A DNA stretch of 64,000 nucleotides from Thiobacillus denitrificans (GCF_001530125.1 NZ_LDUG01000018.1:139171-203170), one strand, 5' to 3'. Counted from the first letter of the stretch, positions 35,494 to 44,427 are shown. The notes: generated from the sequence alone by a model not told the origin. Translations and numbers: made by a program.

Positions 35494-36251
35494 TGACGGA
35501 AAAACCACCAAATCAGCTTCATGCGTTATCTGGGCTGAAAGCCCAGCTTGATGGCTTGGTTGAAGCAGCACGCCCAATTGTTGACCAGATTCGGGCACAG
35601 TTCGAACAGCTCGCCCCGCTTCTTTTGACAGTGGCAGAAGCATTCAAGACGCTTCCTGATCGTACCAAGGAGGCATTGCTGAAACTGGGTTCTCACGGTT
35701 GGTACTTGGATCCGGAATTGCCAGCGGATGCCATTTTCCGGTTGGCAGAAATTTTTGATACAAAAACGAAGGAAGAAGCTGATCGGGTTTTGTGCGGTTG
35801 GGTTGATTCACATGTCAGCAACATTGAGGCGCAACTCGCAGATGCTTACCCGAGCCGGCAGGCGATATTACGAGAGGCATTCTCAGCACATCAACAGAAA
35901 ATGTATGCTGTATCAACCCCAGTATTTCTGGCGCAGGCTGATGGTATCTGCCAAGAAATGCATGGCGTGGGACTATATAAAAAGCACCGAGATGGCGACC
36001 TTGTTTTAAAGAGAAAAATACAGCCTCTCGAAATTGGGCACTTTGAAGAGGCGATGTTGGCACCCCTGATTACAGTCCTTCCGGTTATTGCCAAGGCCAA
36101 CGAGCGAACCTTGTACGGCAACCAGCTAAATCGACATGCGATTCTTCATGGCGAGAGCTTGGACTACGGCACCTTTGAAAACAGCTGCCGAGCTATTTCA
36201 CTTTTGTCTTATTCTGGGTGGGCGCTCCGTGCATTAATCCCGGGTAAGTAA
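35493..36251 (+). CDS. Possible HEPN-domain protein
   Basis: 252 residues from a GTG start. Predicted mostly helical, with an acidic N-terminal half. Near the C-terminus it has QLNRHAILHGESLDYGTFEN (203-230), containing the Rx4H motif (R214-HAIL-H219) that is the ribonuclease signature of HEPN domains, together with the surrounding 'NRHxxLHG' seen in HEPN-like helix pairs. Composition is lower in G+C than the neighbours. The coupled small gene upstream makes this a possible toxin-antitoxin or abortive-infection pair; it lies among doc, a restriction-modification gene and dinD. The HEPN assignment is by motif only. Confidence 0.5.
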   Translation: MTEKPPNQLHALSGLKAQLDGLVEAARPIVDQIRAQFEQLAPLLLTVAEAFKTLPDRTKEALLKLGSHGWYLDPELPADAIFRLAEIFDTKTKEEADRVLCGWVDSHVSNIEAQLADAYPSRQAILREAFSAHQQKMYAVSTPVFLAQADGICQEMHGVGLYKKHRDGDLVLKRKIQPLEIGHFEEAMLAPLITVLPVIAKANERTLYGNQLNRHAILHGESLDYGTFENSCRAISLLSYSGWALRALIPGK

Positions 36252-36292
36252 AGGGCGCGCGAATGCGGTGCTCGTGCTGGCGCTATTGTGCC

Positions 36293-39286
36293 CTACGATT
36301 TTTTTGCGCTGCGTTCCAGATTCAGCGCCAGCAGACGCTTGAGAATCTCCTCATTGGGCATCTCCGGCGTGTAGCCGGTCCAGCCGTAGGCGGCGGCCAC
36401 CGCCGCGTCGAGTTCGCGGTGGGCGTTGTCCAGCCAGGCCGGGCGGGCGTTGTAGAGATTGGTCAGAGTGCGCTTTTTCAGCTCGGCTTCATGGCCGGGC
36501 TTGGCGACGGGGCGCAGCGGGAAGCCGGCCTGTTCCTCCTCCTTTGTTCTCACCCAGTCCACCCACTCCGGCGGGTTGAGCCAGGTTTCGCGCAGGGCGT
36601 TGAGCTGCGCAGCAGTGGTGGCGATGCTTTGCGCCCCCTCTCCCTTGAGGGGAGAGGGCTGGGGTGAGGGTGAAGCGGTAACGCGCGGCCCTTCGACGCG
36701 GCTCAGAGCAGGCGTCAGGCCGGTGGGGAAGGGGAAGGTTTCGAAGCAGGATTTGGCGTTGTAGGTGGGACGCCCACCTTCATTGCCGTCGCCGTGCATG
36801 CTCGCCTGCGCCAGTGACCAGACTTCGTGGATGCGGCTGGAAAGTATGCCGAAGGCGATGTTCGAGTCGGAAGCGATTACATATAGCCTGGAATCTGGAG
36901 AAACTGTGGCATCACACCAGACGAAGTAACGATATTTCGCTACGCGGGGTGTGACGATATAGCGAGATAGTCCAGAAATGCCCGAGCGCATGTCAGCGCC
37001 ATTCCGTCCAAATCGCCACCAGTTCTTTTTCCGGTTCGCATCATTGTTCTTTGCCCGTTCTGGCTTGACGTAGACAAGGGCGTGGGCAAACGGTGTTTCA
37101 AACAAGGACGCTTCGTTTTCGGTCGTAGAAACACCAAAGTCGATGACCCATGTATCTGAAGGCCTGCCTGCTATGTCTTGGCCATTTTTCCAAGGCTTAA
37201 CGACTTTGGCATTAGCGTGTCCATTGGGGTTAGGCAACTTAAGCCACTGTCTGGCTGTCTCTCCTGGAACATCAAACGCCCCATTTTTCTCTGCGCCCTT
37301 GAACGCAACACTGCTGTTTTCCGCAAGTGGTTTTGCTTGAGTCAAATCCAGCCCGCCGCCTGCAGTCAGGTCGGCGTGAATGGTCGAAACAGGTTTGCCG
37401 TCGAGCGAGGATTCCTTGCCATCGCCAAAACACACCAGTGAGACACGCACGGCCGCGCCGTTGTTGATCCAGGGTTCGTCGCTCCAAGCTTCGAAGATGG
37501 GTGCGGTGGCGACGATGCGCTCCAGCACCTTGCGGTTGCTGCCTGCACGTATCGCTTGCGTGGCGACGAGGCCGACACGCTGCGCCTTGCCCGCTTCGAC
37601 CTGCGCGCGGGCTTTTTCAAACCAGTAGGTGACGAGGTCGGCGCCGCCGGGCACGCGATCCTTGTATACGCGGTTGAGCGCATTGAAATATTCGCTGCCG
37701 AGTTCACCGCGCTTTTTGCTGCCGCCGAGAAAGGGCGGGTTGCCGACGATGGCGTCGGCGTCGGGCCATTCGGGTTCGGAAATCCCCCTCAATCCCCCTT
37801 TTTCAAAGGGGGAGGTTTCTTGCGCTACGTTGTCCATTCCCCCCTTTGTCAAAGGGGGGCTAGGGGGGATTTGCAGGACGGCGTCGCGGTTCTCGATGTG
37901 GTCGAGCGGCTGCAGGATCGGGTTGCGTCGCAGCGCGTAGCCGTGCGTCAGCATCCACTGGATTTCGCCGATCCACACGGTGACGCGGGCGAGTTCGGCG
38001 GCGTAGGGGTTGAGTTCGATGCCAAGCACGTTGGCGGGGCTGGTTTCAATGGTGAGTTCGCGTTGCAGCCCCAGGGCTTCGGCTTCGAGGTTGGCGCGGT
38101 GCTCGATGTCTTTGAGCGTCTTCAGCGCGAGATAGAGGAAGTTGCCGCTTCCGCAGGCGGGGTCGAGCACGCGGAAGCGTTTCAGGCGTTCGAGAAAGGC
38201 ATTGAACAAGCTCTGGCCTTCGGTGCGTGCTTCATTGGGCCGAAATTCGCCTTTCTTTCGCCCTTTTTCGTAACCAAATTGCGGCGCGAGGCGGGCCAGT
38301 TTCGCACGGGTGTCGTTCCACTCGCCGATCAGCGGCTGCTCGATCACCGGGCAGATCAGTTTGAGAATGGTGGCGGGGTCGGTGTAGTGCGCGCCGAGCT
38401 GGCTGCGCATGTCGGGGTTGAGGCCGCGCTCGAATAGGGTGCCGAGGATGGCCGGTTCGATTTCGCCCCAGCCCATGCGCGCGGCGTCGAGCAGTTGCAC
38501 CACGTCTTCTGTGGTCAGCGGCGGCACTTCGATCAGTTCGAACAGTCCGCCGTTGAAATACGGGATGGTCTCCAGCGCGAAGTCGCCGCCTTTACGCATG
38601 GCGGTGAACAGTTCGGTGAGGCGGGACTGGGCCTTGGCTCCGTCAGGATTGGATTTATTTAGAACCGTCTCGAACAGCTTTTCCGGCAGCAGGCGGGCGT
38701 CTTCGGCAAACATGCAGAACACGCACTGGATCAGGAAGTGAGCGGTTTCTAGCGGAGCGTGGTTGCGCGCATTCAGCCGTTCGGCCAGCTTGCCCATCTT
38801 GCGCGCGGCTTCTTCGGTGACGGCGTAGGTGGTGGTGCGGGGTTTGAAGCGCTCGGGCGCATTGAACAGCCAGTGCAGCTTTTGCAGGTTTTCAGGCTGG
38901 CCGATGTCTTCCAGCAGGATGCTGTGGACTTCGCTCGGCGTGCCGGTGAAGTGGGTGTGGATTTCAATGCGCTTGCGGTCGGACACCAGCAGCAGCGGCG
39001 GGTTGTCGAGTGCCAGCGCGTACACCATCAACTGCTTGAGCGCCGCACCGAGATCCTTGTCCGGCGCCTTGTATTCCCAGGCGAAGCAGCCGCGTTTCCA
39101 TACGTCCGCCCAGCCCTGGCTGGCGCTGCTCTTTTTGATCAGCCCGCGTTCGTATTGGTATTCGCCTTCGATGCGCGGTGGCTCCACTTCCAGCAGGGCG
39201 CACAGGTCTTCGAAATGCGCCTGCGCCCCTGCGCGTTCGGTCAGCGGGTTGTCGCGCCACTTGGCGATGAAGGCTTGTGGGGTCAT
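36293..39286 (-). CDS. MmeI-type (type IIG/IIL) restriction-modification enzyme
   Basis: 997 residues from the ATG at 39286 (MTPQAFIAKWRDN). It combines nuclease, methyltransferase and target recognition in one chain. N-terminal nuclease: Asp61, nine residues, then Glu71-Tyr-Lys73, exactly the D-x9-ExK spacing of MmeI. Helical spacer, then an N6-adenine methyltransferase with SAM motif DPACGSGNFLY (about 374-384) and the catalytic NPPF (about 513-516). The target-recognition and C-terminal regions follow (SCFETFPFP, then LNALRETWLNPPEW). Two in-frame repeat insertions interrupt the chain: IPPSPPLTKGG...SPFEKGGLRGI just before NPPF, and ALSRVEGPRV...SPQPSPLKGEG after the target-recognition region. 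The frame stays open throughout, so it may still be functional. The host or phage target sequence cannot be read by eye. Confidence 0.88.
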   Translation of the reverse strand: MTPQAFIAKWRDNPLTERAGAQAHFEDLCALLEVEPPRIEGEYQYERGLIKKSSASQGWADVWKRGCFAWEYKAPDKDLGAALKQLMVYALALDNPPLLLVSDRKRIEIHTHFTGTPSEVHSILLEDIGQPENLQKLHWLFNAPERFKPRTTTYAVTEEAARKMGKLAERLNARNHAPLETAHFLIQCVFCMFAEDARLLPEKLFETVLNKSNPDGAKAQSRLTELFTAMRKGGDFALETIPYFNGGLFELIEVPPLTTEDVVQLLDAARMGWGEIEPAILGTLFERGLNPDMRSQLGAHYTDPATILKLICPVIEQPLIGEWNDTRAKLARLAPQFGYEKGRKKGEFRPNEARTEGQSLFNAFLERLKRFRVLDPACGSGNFLYLALKTLKDIEHRANLEAEALGLQRELTIETSPANVLGIELNPYAAELARVTVWIGEIQWMLTHGYALRRNPILQPLDHIENRDAVLQIPPSPPLTKGGMDNVAQETSPFEKGGLRGISEPEWPDADAIVGNPPFLGGSKKRGELGSEYFNALNRVYKDRVPGGADLVTYWFEKARAQVEAGKAQRVGLVATQAIRAGSNRKVLERIVATAPIFEAWSDEPWINNGAAVRVSLVCFGDGKESSLDGKPVSTIHADLTAGGGLDLTQAKPLAENSSVAFKGAEKNGAFDVPGETARQWLKLPNPNGHANAKVVKPWKNGQDIAGRPSDTWVIDFGVSTTENEASLFETPFAHALVYVKPERAKNNDANRKKNWWRFGRNGADMRSGISGLSRYIVTPRVAKYRYFVWCDATVSPDSRLYVIASDSNIAFGILSSRIHEVWSLAQASMHGDGNEGGRPTYNAKSCFETFPFPTGLTPALSRVEGPRVTASPSPQPSPLKGEGAQSIATTAAQLNALRETWLNPPEWVDWVRTKEEEQAGFPLRPVAKPGHEAELKKRTLTNLYNARPAWLDNAHRELDAAVAAAYGWTGYTPEMPNEEILKRLLALNLERSAKKS
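36635..36722. repeat. Repeat-derived in-frame insert near the C-terminus of the MmeI-type gene
   Basis: Contains CCCTCTCCCTTGAGGGGAG and GGGCTGGGGTGAGGG (36635-36671), the familiar CCCTC/GAGGG intergenic repeat, followed by CCTTCGACGCGGCTCAGAGC (about 36690-36709), a CTTCGAC..GCTCAG-type repeat. Read on the minus strand they give ALSRVEGPRVTAS and PSPQPSPLKGEG. Confidence 0.7.
37779..37872. repeat. AATCCCCC inverted pair inside the MmeI-type gene
   Basis: Two inverted copies (AAATCCCCCTCAATCCCCC then TTTTCAAAGGGGGAGG, and TTCCCCCCTTTGTCAAAGG then GGGGCTAGGGGGGATTT) flank an 11-bp centre. This is a common intergenic repeat, here read as protein between the methyltransferase SAM motif and NPPF. 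Confidence 0.8.
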
Positions 39287-39338
39287 GCGGGATGAAGGTG
39301 ATGCAGGATCAGGGGCAGTGTGCTGGCGCAGGTCACGG

Positions 39339-39431
39339 TCACGCGCCCTTTTTCTTTTGGGCGGCATCGCCCAGCAAACCGCCCGCATCGCGCGCGTCCA
39401 GTTCCAGCTTGGGCGTGGCGGTCTTGAGTCA
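39339..39431 (-). pseudogene. dinD: Severed C-terminal tail of dinD
   Basis: In the dinD frame after the TGA at 39429-39431, 29 codons remain open: LKTATPKLELDARDAGGLL then GDAAQKKKGA and a TGA at 39339-39341. DinD proteins end with a segment of the form 'I-K-x-V-x-x-(R/K)-L...L-D-x-x-D-x-x-G-L-L', so this is the family tail cut off by one nonsense codon. The Lys-rich end may be dispensable. Confidence 0.65.
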
Positions 39432-40226
39432 TTTTTCCACGTCCTTGATGGGCTGGGCGGCAGGGATGTTTTCGGGACGTTCGCCACCAATGCGCTCGAT
39501 GGCGGCGCGGACTTCCTGGCCAACCTGCTCGTGGGCGCGGATGGCCTGCTGTTGATCGCGGATGCCTTCGCGCGCGAGCTTGTCGCGGGTCTGGGTCATG
39601 CGGAACTGGTTGGCGGCAAGTTCAGTGGCGTTCATGCGATCCATCAGCTGTTCTTTGGCCGGGACGCCCTTCCTCGCCTTGATGTGTTCATTGCCCAGGC
39701 CGCCGTACAGACCTTTGTAACCGGCATCGTGAAAAATGCCGAACATGCGGTTCTGCACGCCGGCCTGCTGGGCGGCGCCGGAGAGCGCCTTGAATTCTTC
39801 GGAAGTCTGTTTGCGTAGTTCCAGGCGCTCTATATCGGCGGCAAGCTGCTCAGACAGCTCCTGGCGCCGGGTTTGGATGGCGAAGTATTTCTGGGCCTGG
39901 GCGATTTCCGGCTTGCGCGGGTCGCCGTTCTGGGCGATGAGGTAGCAGGCGAAGCGGGAGAGGTGATAATCATCCACTTCCCGTTGGCTTCCGGAGCCGA
40001 GTTCGACCATTTTGCCGGCGCCGGCAAAATGGTAGGCAGGATCATTGCCTGACTGCTCGCATGATGTTTGGGCGCGTTTGACGGCATCTTCGAACCGCCG
40101 CCACTGGCTGTAACCCAACAGAGGCTGTAACTCACGGGCACTCCAGAATTCGGCGTCGTGGTCATTGACCTGCCTGTGATCCTCGAAGGATTTTCCGCCA
40201 ATGCTGGGCAGTTCTTTTTTTGCCAT
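39429..40226 (-). CDS. dinD: DinD-family DNA-damage-inducible protein, ending at a premature stop
   Basis: 265 residues. The N-terminal half is a BRO-like domain (FWSARELQPLLGYSQWRRFEDAV), followed by the DinD core (ACYLIAQNGDPRKPEIAQAQ, YFAIQTRRQEL, GAGVQNRMFGIFHDAGYKGLYGG read in parts, then RMNATELAANQFRMTQTRDKL). In E. coli DinD is SOS-induced and disassembles RecA filaments. The frame ends with IKDVEK and TGA at 39429-39431, and in-frame translation after that stop continues with a tail that matches the DinD C-terminus (see next feature), so this stop looks like a CGA-to-TGA or similar mutation. It precedes the MmeI-type gene on the same strand and may share its transcript. Confidence 0.88.
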   Translation of the reverse strand: MAKKELPSIGGKSFEDHRQVNDHDAEFWSARELQPLLGYSQWRRFEDAVKRAQTSCEQSGNDPAYHFAGAGKMVELGSGSQREVDDYHLSRFACYLIAQNGDPRKPEIAQAQKYFAIQTRRQELSEQLAADIERLELRKQTSEEFKALSGAAQQAGVQNRMFGIFHDAGYKGLYGGLGNEHIKARKGVPAKEQLMDRMNATELAANQFRMTQTRDKLAREGIRDQQQAIRAHEQVGQEVRAAIERIGGERPENIPAAQPIKDVEK

Positions 40227-40285
40227 GCCTTGCCTCCCTTTCTCCCCCCGTTGGATTGTCTTGGTTGTTTCCAGCGCAAGCGGGG

Positions 40286-41065
40286 TTATGGACCGTAATC
40301 GTAATCGACAATCAGCGGCGCATGGTCGGAAAAGCGCTGGTCCTTGTAGACGCTGGCGGCGCGGGCTTTAGCGGCGATGCCGGGGGTGGCGATCTGATAG
40401 TCGATGCGCCAGCCGACGTTTTTGGCATACGCCTGACCGCGGTTGCTCCACCAGGTGTAGGCCTCGCCGGTGTGCTCGGGGTAGAGGCTGCGGTAGACGT
40501 CGACCCAGCCGAGTTCGTCGAACAGACGGGTCATCCAGGCGCGTTCTTCGGGCAGGAAGCCGGAGTTTTTCTGGTTGGATTTCCAGTTCTTGAGGTCGAC
40601 TTCGCGGTGGGCGATGTTCCAGTCGCCGCAGATGACGATTTCGCGGCCGCTTTTGATCAGGGCTTCGAGGCGGGGGAAGAAGGCGTCGAGGAAGCGGTAC
40701 TTGGCCTGCTGGCGTTCGTCGCTGCTTGAGCCGGAGGGCTGGTAGAGCGAGATGACGGCGAGGTTGCCGTAGTCGGCTTCGATGTAGCGGCCCTCGGCGT
40801 CGAATTCGGGGGCGCCGAGGCCTTCGATGATTTGCTGCGGTTGCGTGCGGGTGTACACGCCGACGCCGCTGTAGCCTTTTTTCTCGGCGTAGTGGAAGGC
40901 GCCGGTGAGGCCATCGCATTGAATGAATTGGGGCTTGAGGTCGGCGGCCTGCGCCTTGAGTTCCTGCACGCAGACGACGTCGGCGCCCTGGGTGGGCAGC
41001 CAGTCGAAGAAACCCTTGGTGGCGGCGGAACGGATGCCGTTGAGGTTGGCCGATATAATTCGCAT
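40286..41065 (-). CDS. xth: Exodeoxyribonuclease III
   Basis: 259 residues, typical of XthA/ExoA. AP endonuclease and 3'-5' exonuclease for base-excision repair. Family motifs: ISANLNGIRSA at the start, the metal Glu in CVQELKAQ, YSGVGVYTR, GDWNIAHREVDLKNW, the WWSNRGQAYAKNVGWRIDY region and the catalytic SDHAP near the end. Cytoplasmic. Divergent from pyrE with only 26 bases between the two starts. Confidence 0.95.
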   Translation of the reverse strand: MRIISANLNGIRSAATKGFFDWLPTQGADVVCVQELKAQAADLKPQFIQCDGLTGAFHYAEKKGYSGVGVYTRTQPQQIIEGLGAPEFDAEGRYIEADYGNLAVISLYQPSGSSSDERQQAKYRFLDAFFPRLEALIKSGREIVICGDWNIAHREVDLKNWKSNQKNSGFLPEERAWMTRLFDELGWVDVYRSLYPEHTGEAYTWWSNRGQAYAKNVGWRIDYQIATPGIAAKARAASVYKDQRFSDHAPLIVDYDYGP

Positions 41066-41091
41066 CTGGATTGATTCAAGAAATTAGAGAA

Positions 41092-41730
41092 ATGTCCGAT
41101 TACAAAGCCGAGTTTGTGGAATTCGCCATTGCGTCGCAGGTGCTGTGTTTTGGCGAATTCAAGACCAAGGCGGGGCGCATGAGTCCCTACTTTTTCAATG
41201 CGGGACTGTTCAACGACGGCGACAAACTGCGTCGGCTGGGCGAATTTTACGCGAAAGCCATCGTCGACTCTGGGCTGTCGTTCGACGTGCTGTTCGGCCC
41301 GGCCTACAAGGGCATTCCGCTGGCGGCGAGCATTGCGATTGCGCTGGCGGGCATGGGTCGCAACGTGCCGTTTGCGTACAACCGCAAGGAAGCCAAGGAT
41401 CACGGCGAGGGCGGCACGGTGGTCGGCGCGAAACTGCAGGGCCGCGTGCTGATCGTCGACGATGTGATTTCGGCGGGCACCTCGGTGCGCGAGTCGGTGG
41501 ACCTGATCCGCCACGCGGGTGCCAAACCGGCCGGGGTGGTGATTGCATTGGACCGCATGGAACGTGGCAGCGGCGACAAGTCGGCGGTGCAGGAAGTACG
41601 CGAGCAATACGACATTCCGGTGGTGGCGGTGGTCACGCTGGACAATCTGGTGGAGTTTCTGGAACGTAATGCAGACAGACAACAAGAATTACAGGCTGTG
41701 GCAGGCTACCGTGCGAGGTATGGCGTTTAG
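41092..41730 (+). CDS. pyrE: Orotate phosphoribosyltransferase
   Basis: 212 residues from the ATG at 41092. Converts orotate and PRPP to OMP in pyrimidine synthesis. Seen: CFGEFKTKAGRMSPYFFNAG near the start, FGPAYKGIPLAAS, the flexible loop YNRKEAKDHGEGG, and the PRPP-binding motif VLIVDDVISAGTSVRES. A TATAAT at about 41053-41058 lies upstream, inside the xth start region. The 3' end is overlapped by the DUF4124 gene. Confidence 0.95.
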   Translation: MSDYKAEFVEFAIASQVLCFGEFKTKAGRMSPYFFNAGLFNDGDKLRRLGEFYAKAIVDSGLSFDVLFGPAYKGIPLAASIAIALAGMGRNVPFAYNRKEAKDHGEGGTVVGAKLQGRVLIVDDVISAGTSVRESVDLIRHAGAKPAGVVIALDRMERGSGDKSAVQEVREQYDIPVVAVVTLDNLVEFLERNADRQQELQAVAGYRARYGV

Positions 41731-42313
41731 CGTACTGGCAGTCGCTTTACTGCTGAGCGCGGGCGCCGCGCATGCCCAGATGTACCGCTGGGTGGACGGC
41801 AACGGCCGCGTGCATTACAGCGATACCCCTCCGGTGACCTATCAGAAAAGCGGCGGCGCCGAGTTGAGCAAGCAGGGCAACGTCATCCGGCGCACGCAAT
41901 CCGAGGCCGAACGCCGTGCCGAAGCCGAGCGCCAGGCTGAGCAGAAGCGGATCCAGGCGGAACAGAACAAGCAGGCGCAGCTCGATCGCGCGCTGACCCA
42001 GACCTACACCAGCGAAGCAGAAATCGACCTGGCGCGCGACCGCGCGCTGGAGCATCACCGGTTGGCGATCAGGGGGGCTGAAATCCGTGGCAAGGCGGTG
42101 GAATCGAATCTGGCCGAGTTGAAGGCGCGCATCGCCAATATCGAAAAGGCGGGCCGCCCGGTTTCGCCCAACCTGAAGGAACAACTGGATCAGGCCACCC
42201 GGGAGAGTCTGGATCTGAAGCGCACCATCCTCAACAATGAAGAGGCGATGGTGCTGGTGGGCGGGAAATACGCGGCCGATAAAGTTCGCTTCCGCGAGTT
42301 GACGGGCAAATAA
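41669..42313 (+). CDS. DUF4124 periplasmic protein with coiled coil
   Basis: 214 residues if started at 41669, inside the pyrE end; an ATG at 41720 would leave a more compact signal peptide (MAFSVLAVALLLSAGAAHAQ). After export, DUF4124 (MYRWVDGNGRVHYSDTPP) covers about 40 residues; it is a small beta domain common in betaproteobacterial envelopes. The rest is a long charged coiled coil (EAERRAEAERQAEQKRIQAE). No function known. Downstream lies an ACAGAGAC repeat. Confidence 0.82.
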   Translation: MQTDNKNYRLWQATVRGMAFSVLAVALLLSAGAAHAQMYRWVDGNGRVHYSDTPPVTYQKSGGAELSKQGNVIRRTQSEAERRAEAERQAEQKRIQAEQNKQAQLDRALTQTYTSEAEIDLARDRALEHHRLAIRGAEIRGKAVESNLAELKARIANIEKAGRPVSPNLKEQLDQATRESLDLKRTILNNEEAMVLVGGKYAADKVRFRELTGK

Positions 42314-42354
42314 ATAGTGAAGTGGTCCGGTGTCTCCCGGGGAAAGCATTTGAA

Positions 42355-42851
42355 CCACAGCGGCACAGAGACACAGAGAAAATCAAGAAACAATAAGTGA
42401 TCCGTTTCCCGACGTTCCCCGTCGGGTGATGCTCCCAAGTGAAATAACGCTTTGTTTTAGGCGCTTTCATCGTTATTTGTTGGTGTTGGCCAGCGCTGTG
42501 GGCGGGGTGCCCTCGCCCCGAATTACGCACCGTCGCAACCTCCACGGCATCGGCCCGGGGGCGGGCCTCCTACAACAGTACACCCCTGTAGGAGCGGCTT
42601 CAGCCGCGATGCGGGCGGTAGCCCGCAAAGGTGGCACGGCGAAGCCTTGGCGAGCATTTGCCCTTTGCGCCTTGCGGCGCATCGCGGCTGAAGCCGCCCC
42701 TACGGCGGCGCCTGCGGGATGCCGAAGGGTAGGGGCTTCATCAGAGGAGGCAAGACATGACCTCAACAACCAACAGTGACATAGCCTTGTTTTATCTCTG
42801 TGCCTCTGTGCCTCTGTGCCTCTGTGCCTCTGTGCCTCTGTGCCTCTGTGG
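42355..42851. repeat. ACAGAGAC inverted-repeat element 2, with a nested GTAGGAGCGG hairpin pair
   Basis: Left arm CCACAGCGGCACAGAGACAC (42355 onward); right arm is seven 8-bp CTCTGTGC units (42796-42851), the last ending in TGG. Between them, 42588-42613 (GTAGGAGCGGCTTCAGCCGC) and its inverted copy at 42678-42703 form a second repeat pair. The ~560-bp gap holds no gene and lies between two convergent genes. Confidence 0.85.
42588..42703. repeat. GTAGGAGCGGCTTCAGCCGCG inverted pair
   Basis: Two ~26-bp arms in opposite orientation, each itself a short hairpin (GCGGCTTCAGCCGC). This REP-like sequence is widespread in proteobacterial intergenic DNA. Located within element 2. Confidence 0.85.
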
Positions 42852-42871
42852 TGAGGCTTTTGGTTTTTGGA

Positions 42872-44299
42872 TTACTGCAGCTTGGCTTTCAGTCGTTCGT
42901 TGACCTGCGCCGGGTTGGCGCGGCCCTTGCTGGCCTTCATCACCTGACCCACCAGCGCGTTGAAGGCCTTGTCCTTGCCGGAGCGGAATTCATCGACCGA
43001 CTTCGGGTTGGCGGCGAGCACCTCGTCGATGATCTTTTCCAGTTCGCCGGAATCGGACATCTGCTTCAGGCCGCGCGCCTCGATGATGGCGTCGACTTCG
43101 CCGGCACCTTCCCACAATCCATCGAACACCTGCTTGGCGAGCTTGCCGGACAGCGTGCCATCCTGGATGCGCGCGATCAGCGCGCCCAAATGGGCGGCGG
43201 AGACGGGGCTTTGCGCGATGTCGAGCTCGGCCTTGTTGAGCGCGGCCGAGAGTTCGCCCATCACCCAGTTGGCGGCGAGCTTGCCCTGGCCACAGGCTTT
43301 CGCGGCGGTTTCAAAGTAGTCGGCAAGCGCGCGCGAACCCGTCAAAACAGCCGCATCGTAGGCCGACACGCCGTAATCATTCTGGAAGCGCGCCTGCATC
43401 GCGACGGGCAACTCGGGCAGCGTGGCGCGCACGGCTTCGATCCAGTCCTCGTCGAGCTTGACTGGCAAGAGGTCGGGGTCGGGGAAGTAGCGGTAGTCGT
43501 GCGCCTCTTCCTTGCTGCGCATCATGCGCGTCTCGCCGCGGTCGGCGTCGAACAGCACGGTGGCCTGCTCGATGCGGCCGCCGTCTTCCAGCGTCTCGAT
43601 CTGCCAGCGGACTTCGTAGTCGATCGCCTGCTGCAGGAAGCGGAAGGAGTTGAGGTTCTTGATTTCGCGGCGGGTGCCGAGTTCGGCCTGCCCGAGCGGG
43701 CGCACCGAGACGTTGGCGTCGACGCGGAAGCTGCCTTCCTGCATGTTGCCGTCGCAGATGCCGATCCAGGTCACCAGCGTGTGCAGCGCGCGGGCGTAGG
43801 CCACGGCCTCGGCGGAGGAGCGCATCTCGGGTTCGGAGACGATTTCCAGCAACGGGGTGCCGGCGCGGTTGAGATCGATCCCGGTCATGCCCTGAAAATC
43901 CTCGTGAAGCGACTTGCCGGCGTCCTCTTCCATGTGGGCGCGGGTGAGGTGGATGGTTCTTTCCGTATCGCCCACCACGATTTTCAGTGCGCCGCCCTCG
44001 ACGATGGGGCGGGCCAGCTGGCTGATCTGGTAGCCTTTGGGGAGGTCGGGGTAGAAGTAGCTTTTGCGGTCGAACACGTTGACGCGGTTCAAGGTGGCGC
44101 CGATCGCGAGACCAAATTTGATCGCGCATTCCACTGCGCCGCGATTCAGCACCGGCAGCACGCCGGGCAGCGCGATGTCGACCGCGCTTGCCTGGGTGTT
44201 GGGCGCGGCGCCGAAGGCGGTGCTGCTACCGGAAAATATCTTCGAACGGGTGGCGAGCTGGGTATGGACTTCCAGCCCGATGACGGTTTCCCACTGCAT
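42872..44299 (-). CDS. gatB: Asp/Glu-tRNA amidotransferase subunit B
   Basis: 475 residues. With GatA and GatC it converts Glu-tRNA(Gln) or Asp-tRNA(Asn) to the amide form. GatB binds and phosphorylates the tRNA-bound acid. Family features: [20 protein letters not shown] at the N-terminus, [26 protein letters not shown] and a C-terminal YqeY-like domain ([19 protein letters not shown]). Separated from gatA by a 128-bp gap that contains ACAGAGAC element 3. Confidence 0.95.
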   Translation of the reverse strand: MQWETVIGLEVHTQLATRSKIFSGSSTAFGAAPNTQASAVDIALPGVLPVLNRGAVECAIKFGLAIGATLNRVNVFDRKSYFYPDLPKGYQISQLARPIVEGGALKIVVGDTERTIHLTRAHMEEDAGKSLHEDFQGMTGIDLNRAGTPLLEIVSEPEMRSSAEAVAYARALHTLVTWIGICDGNMQEGSFRVDANVSVRPLGQAELGTRREIKNLNSFRFLQQAIDYEVRWQIETLEDGGRIEQATVLFDADRGETRMMRSKEEAHDYRYFPDPDLLPVKLDEDWIEAVRATLPELPVAMQARFQNDYGVSAYDAAVLTGSRALADYFETAAKACGQGKLAANWVMGELSAALNKAELDIAQSPVSAAHLGALIARIQDGTLSGKLAKQVFDGLWEGAGEVDAIIEARGLKQMSDSGELEKIIDEVLAANPKSVDEFRSGKDKAFNALVGQVMKASKGRANPAQVNERLKAKLQ

Positions 44300-44316
44300 G
44301 ATTCAAGGCCCTTTCA

Positions 44317-44418
44317 CCACAGAGACACAGAGACACAGAGACACAGAGAAAAACAGAGAGGGTTCTCTGTGTCCCAAGGGATACCGTCCCTGCGGGACAT
44401 ATCTCTGTGCCTCTGTGG
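44317..44418. repeat. ACAGAGAC inverted-repeat element 3, inside the gat operon
   Basis: CCACAGAGACACAGAGACAC (from 44317, four 8-bp units) and CTCTGTGCCTCTGTGG (to 44418) face each other around a short spacer with its own inner TTCTCTGTGTCCC copy. It sits between gatA and gatB, so the transcript can form a hairpin there. Confidence 0.85.
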
Positions 44419-44427
44419 TTAGCGGTT

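Noticed and set aside
42796-42851. Seven tandem 8-bp units considered as a CRISPR-like or protein repeat
   Set aside because: Units are contiguous with no spacers; it is the variable arm of an ACAGAGAC element.
42800-44422. 540-codon forward frame
   Set aside because: Begins in the CTCTGTGC repeat and runs antisense to gatB.
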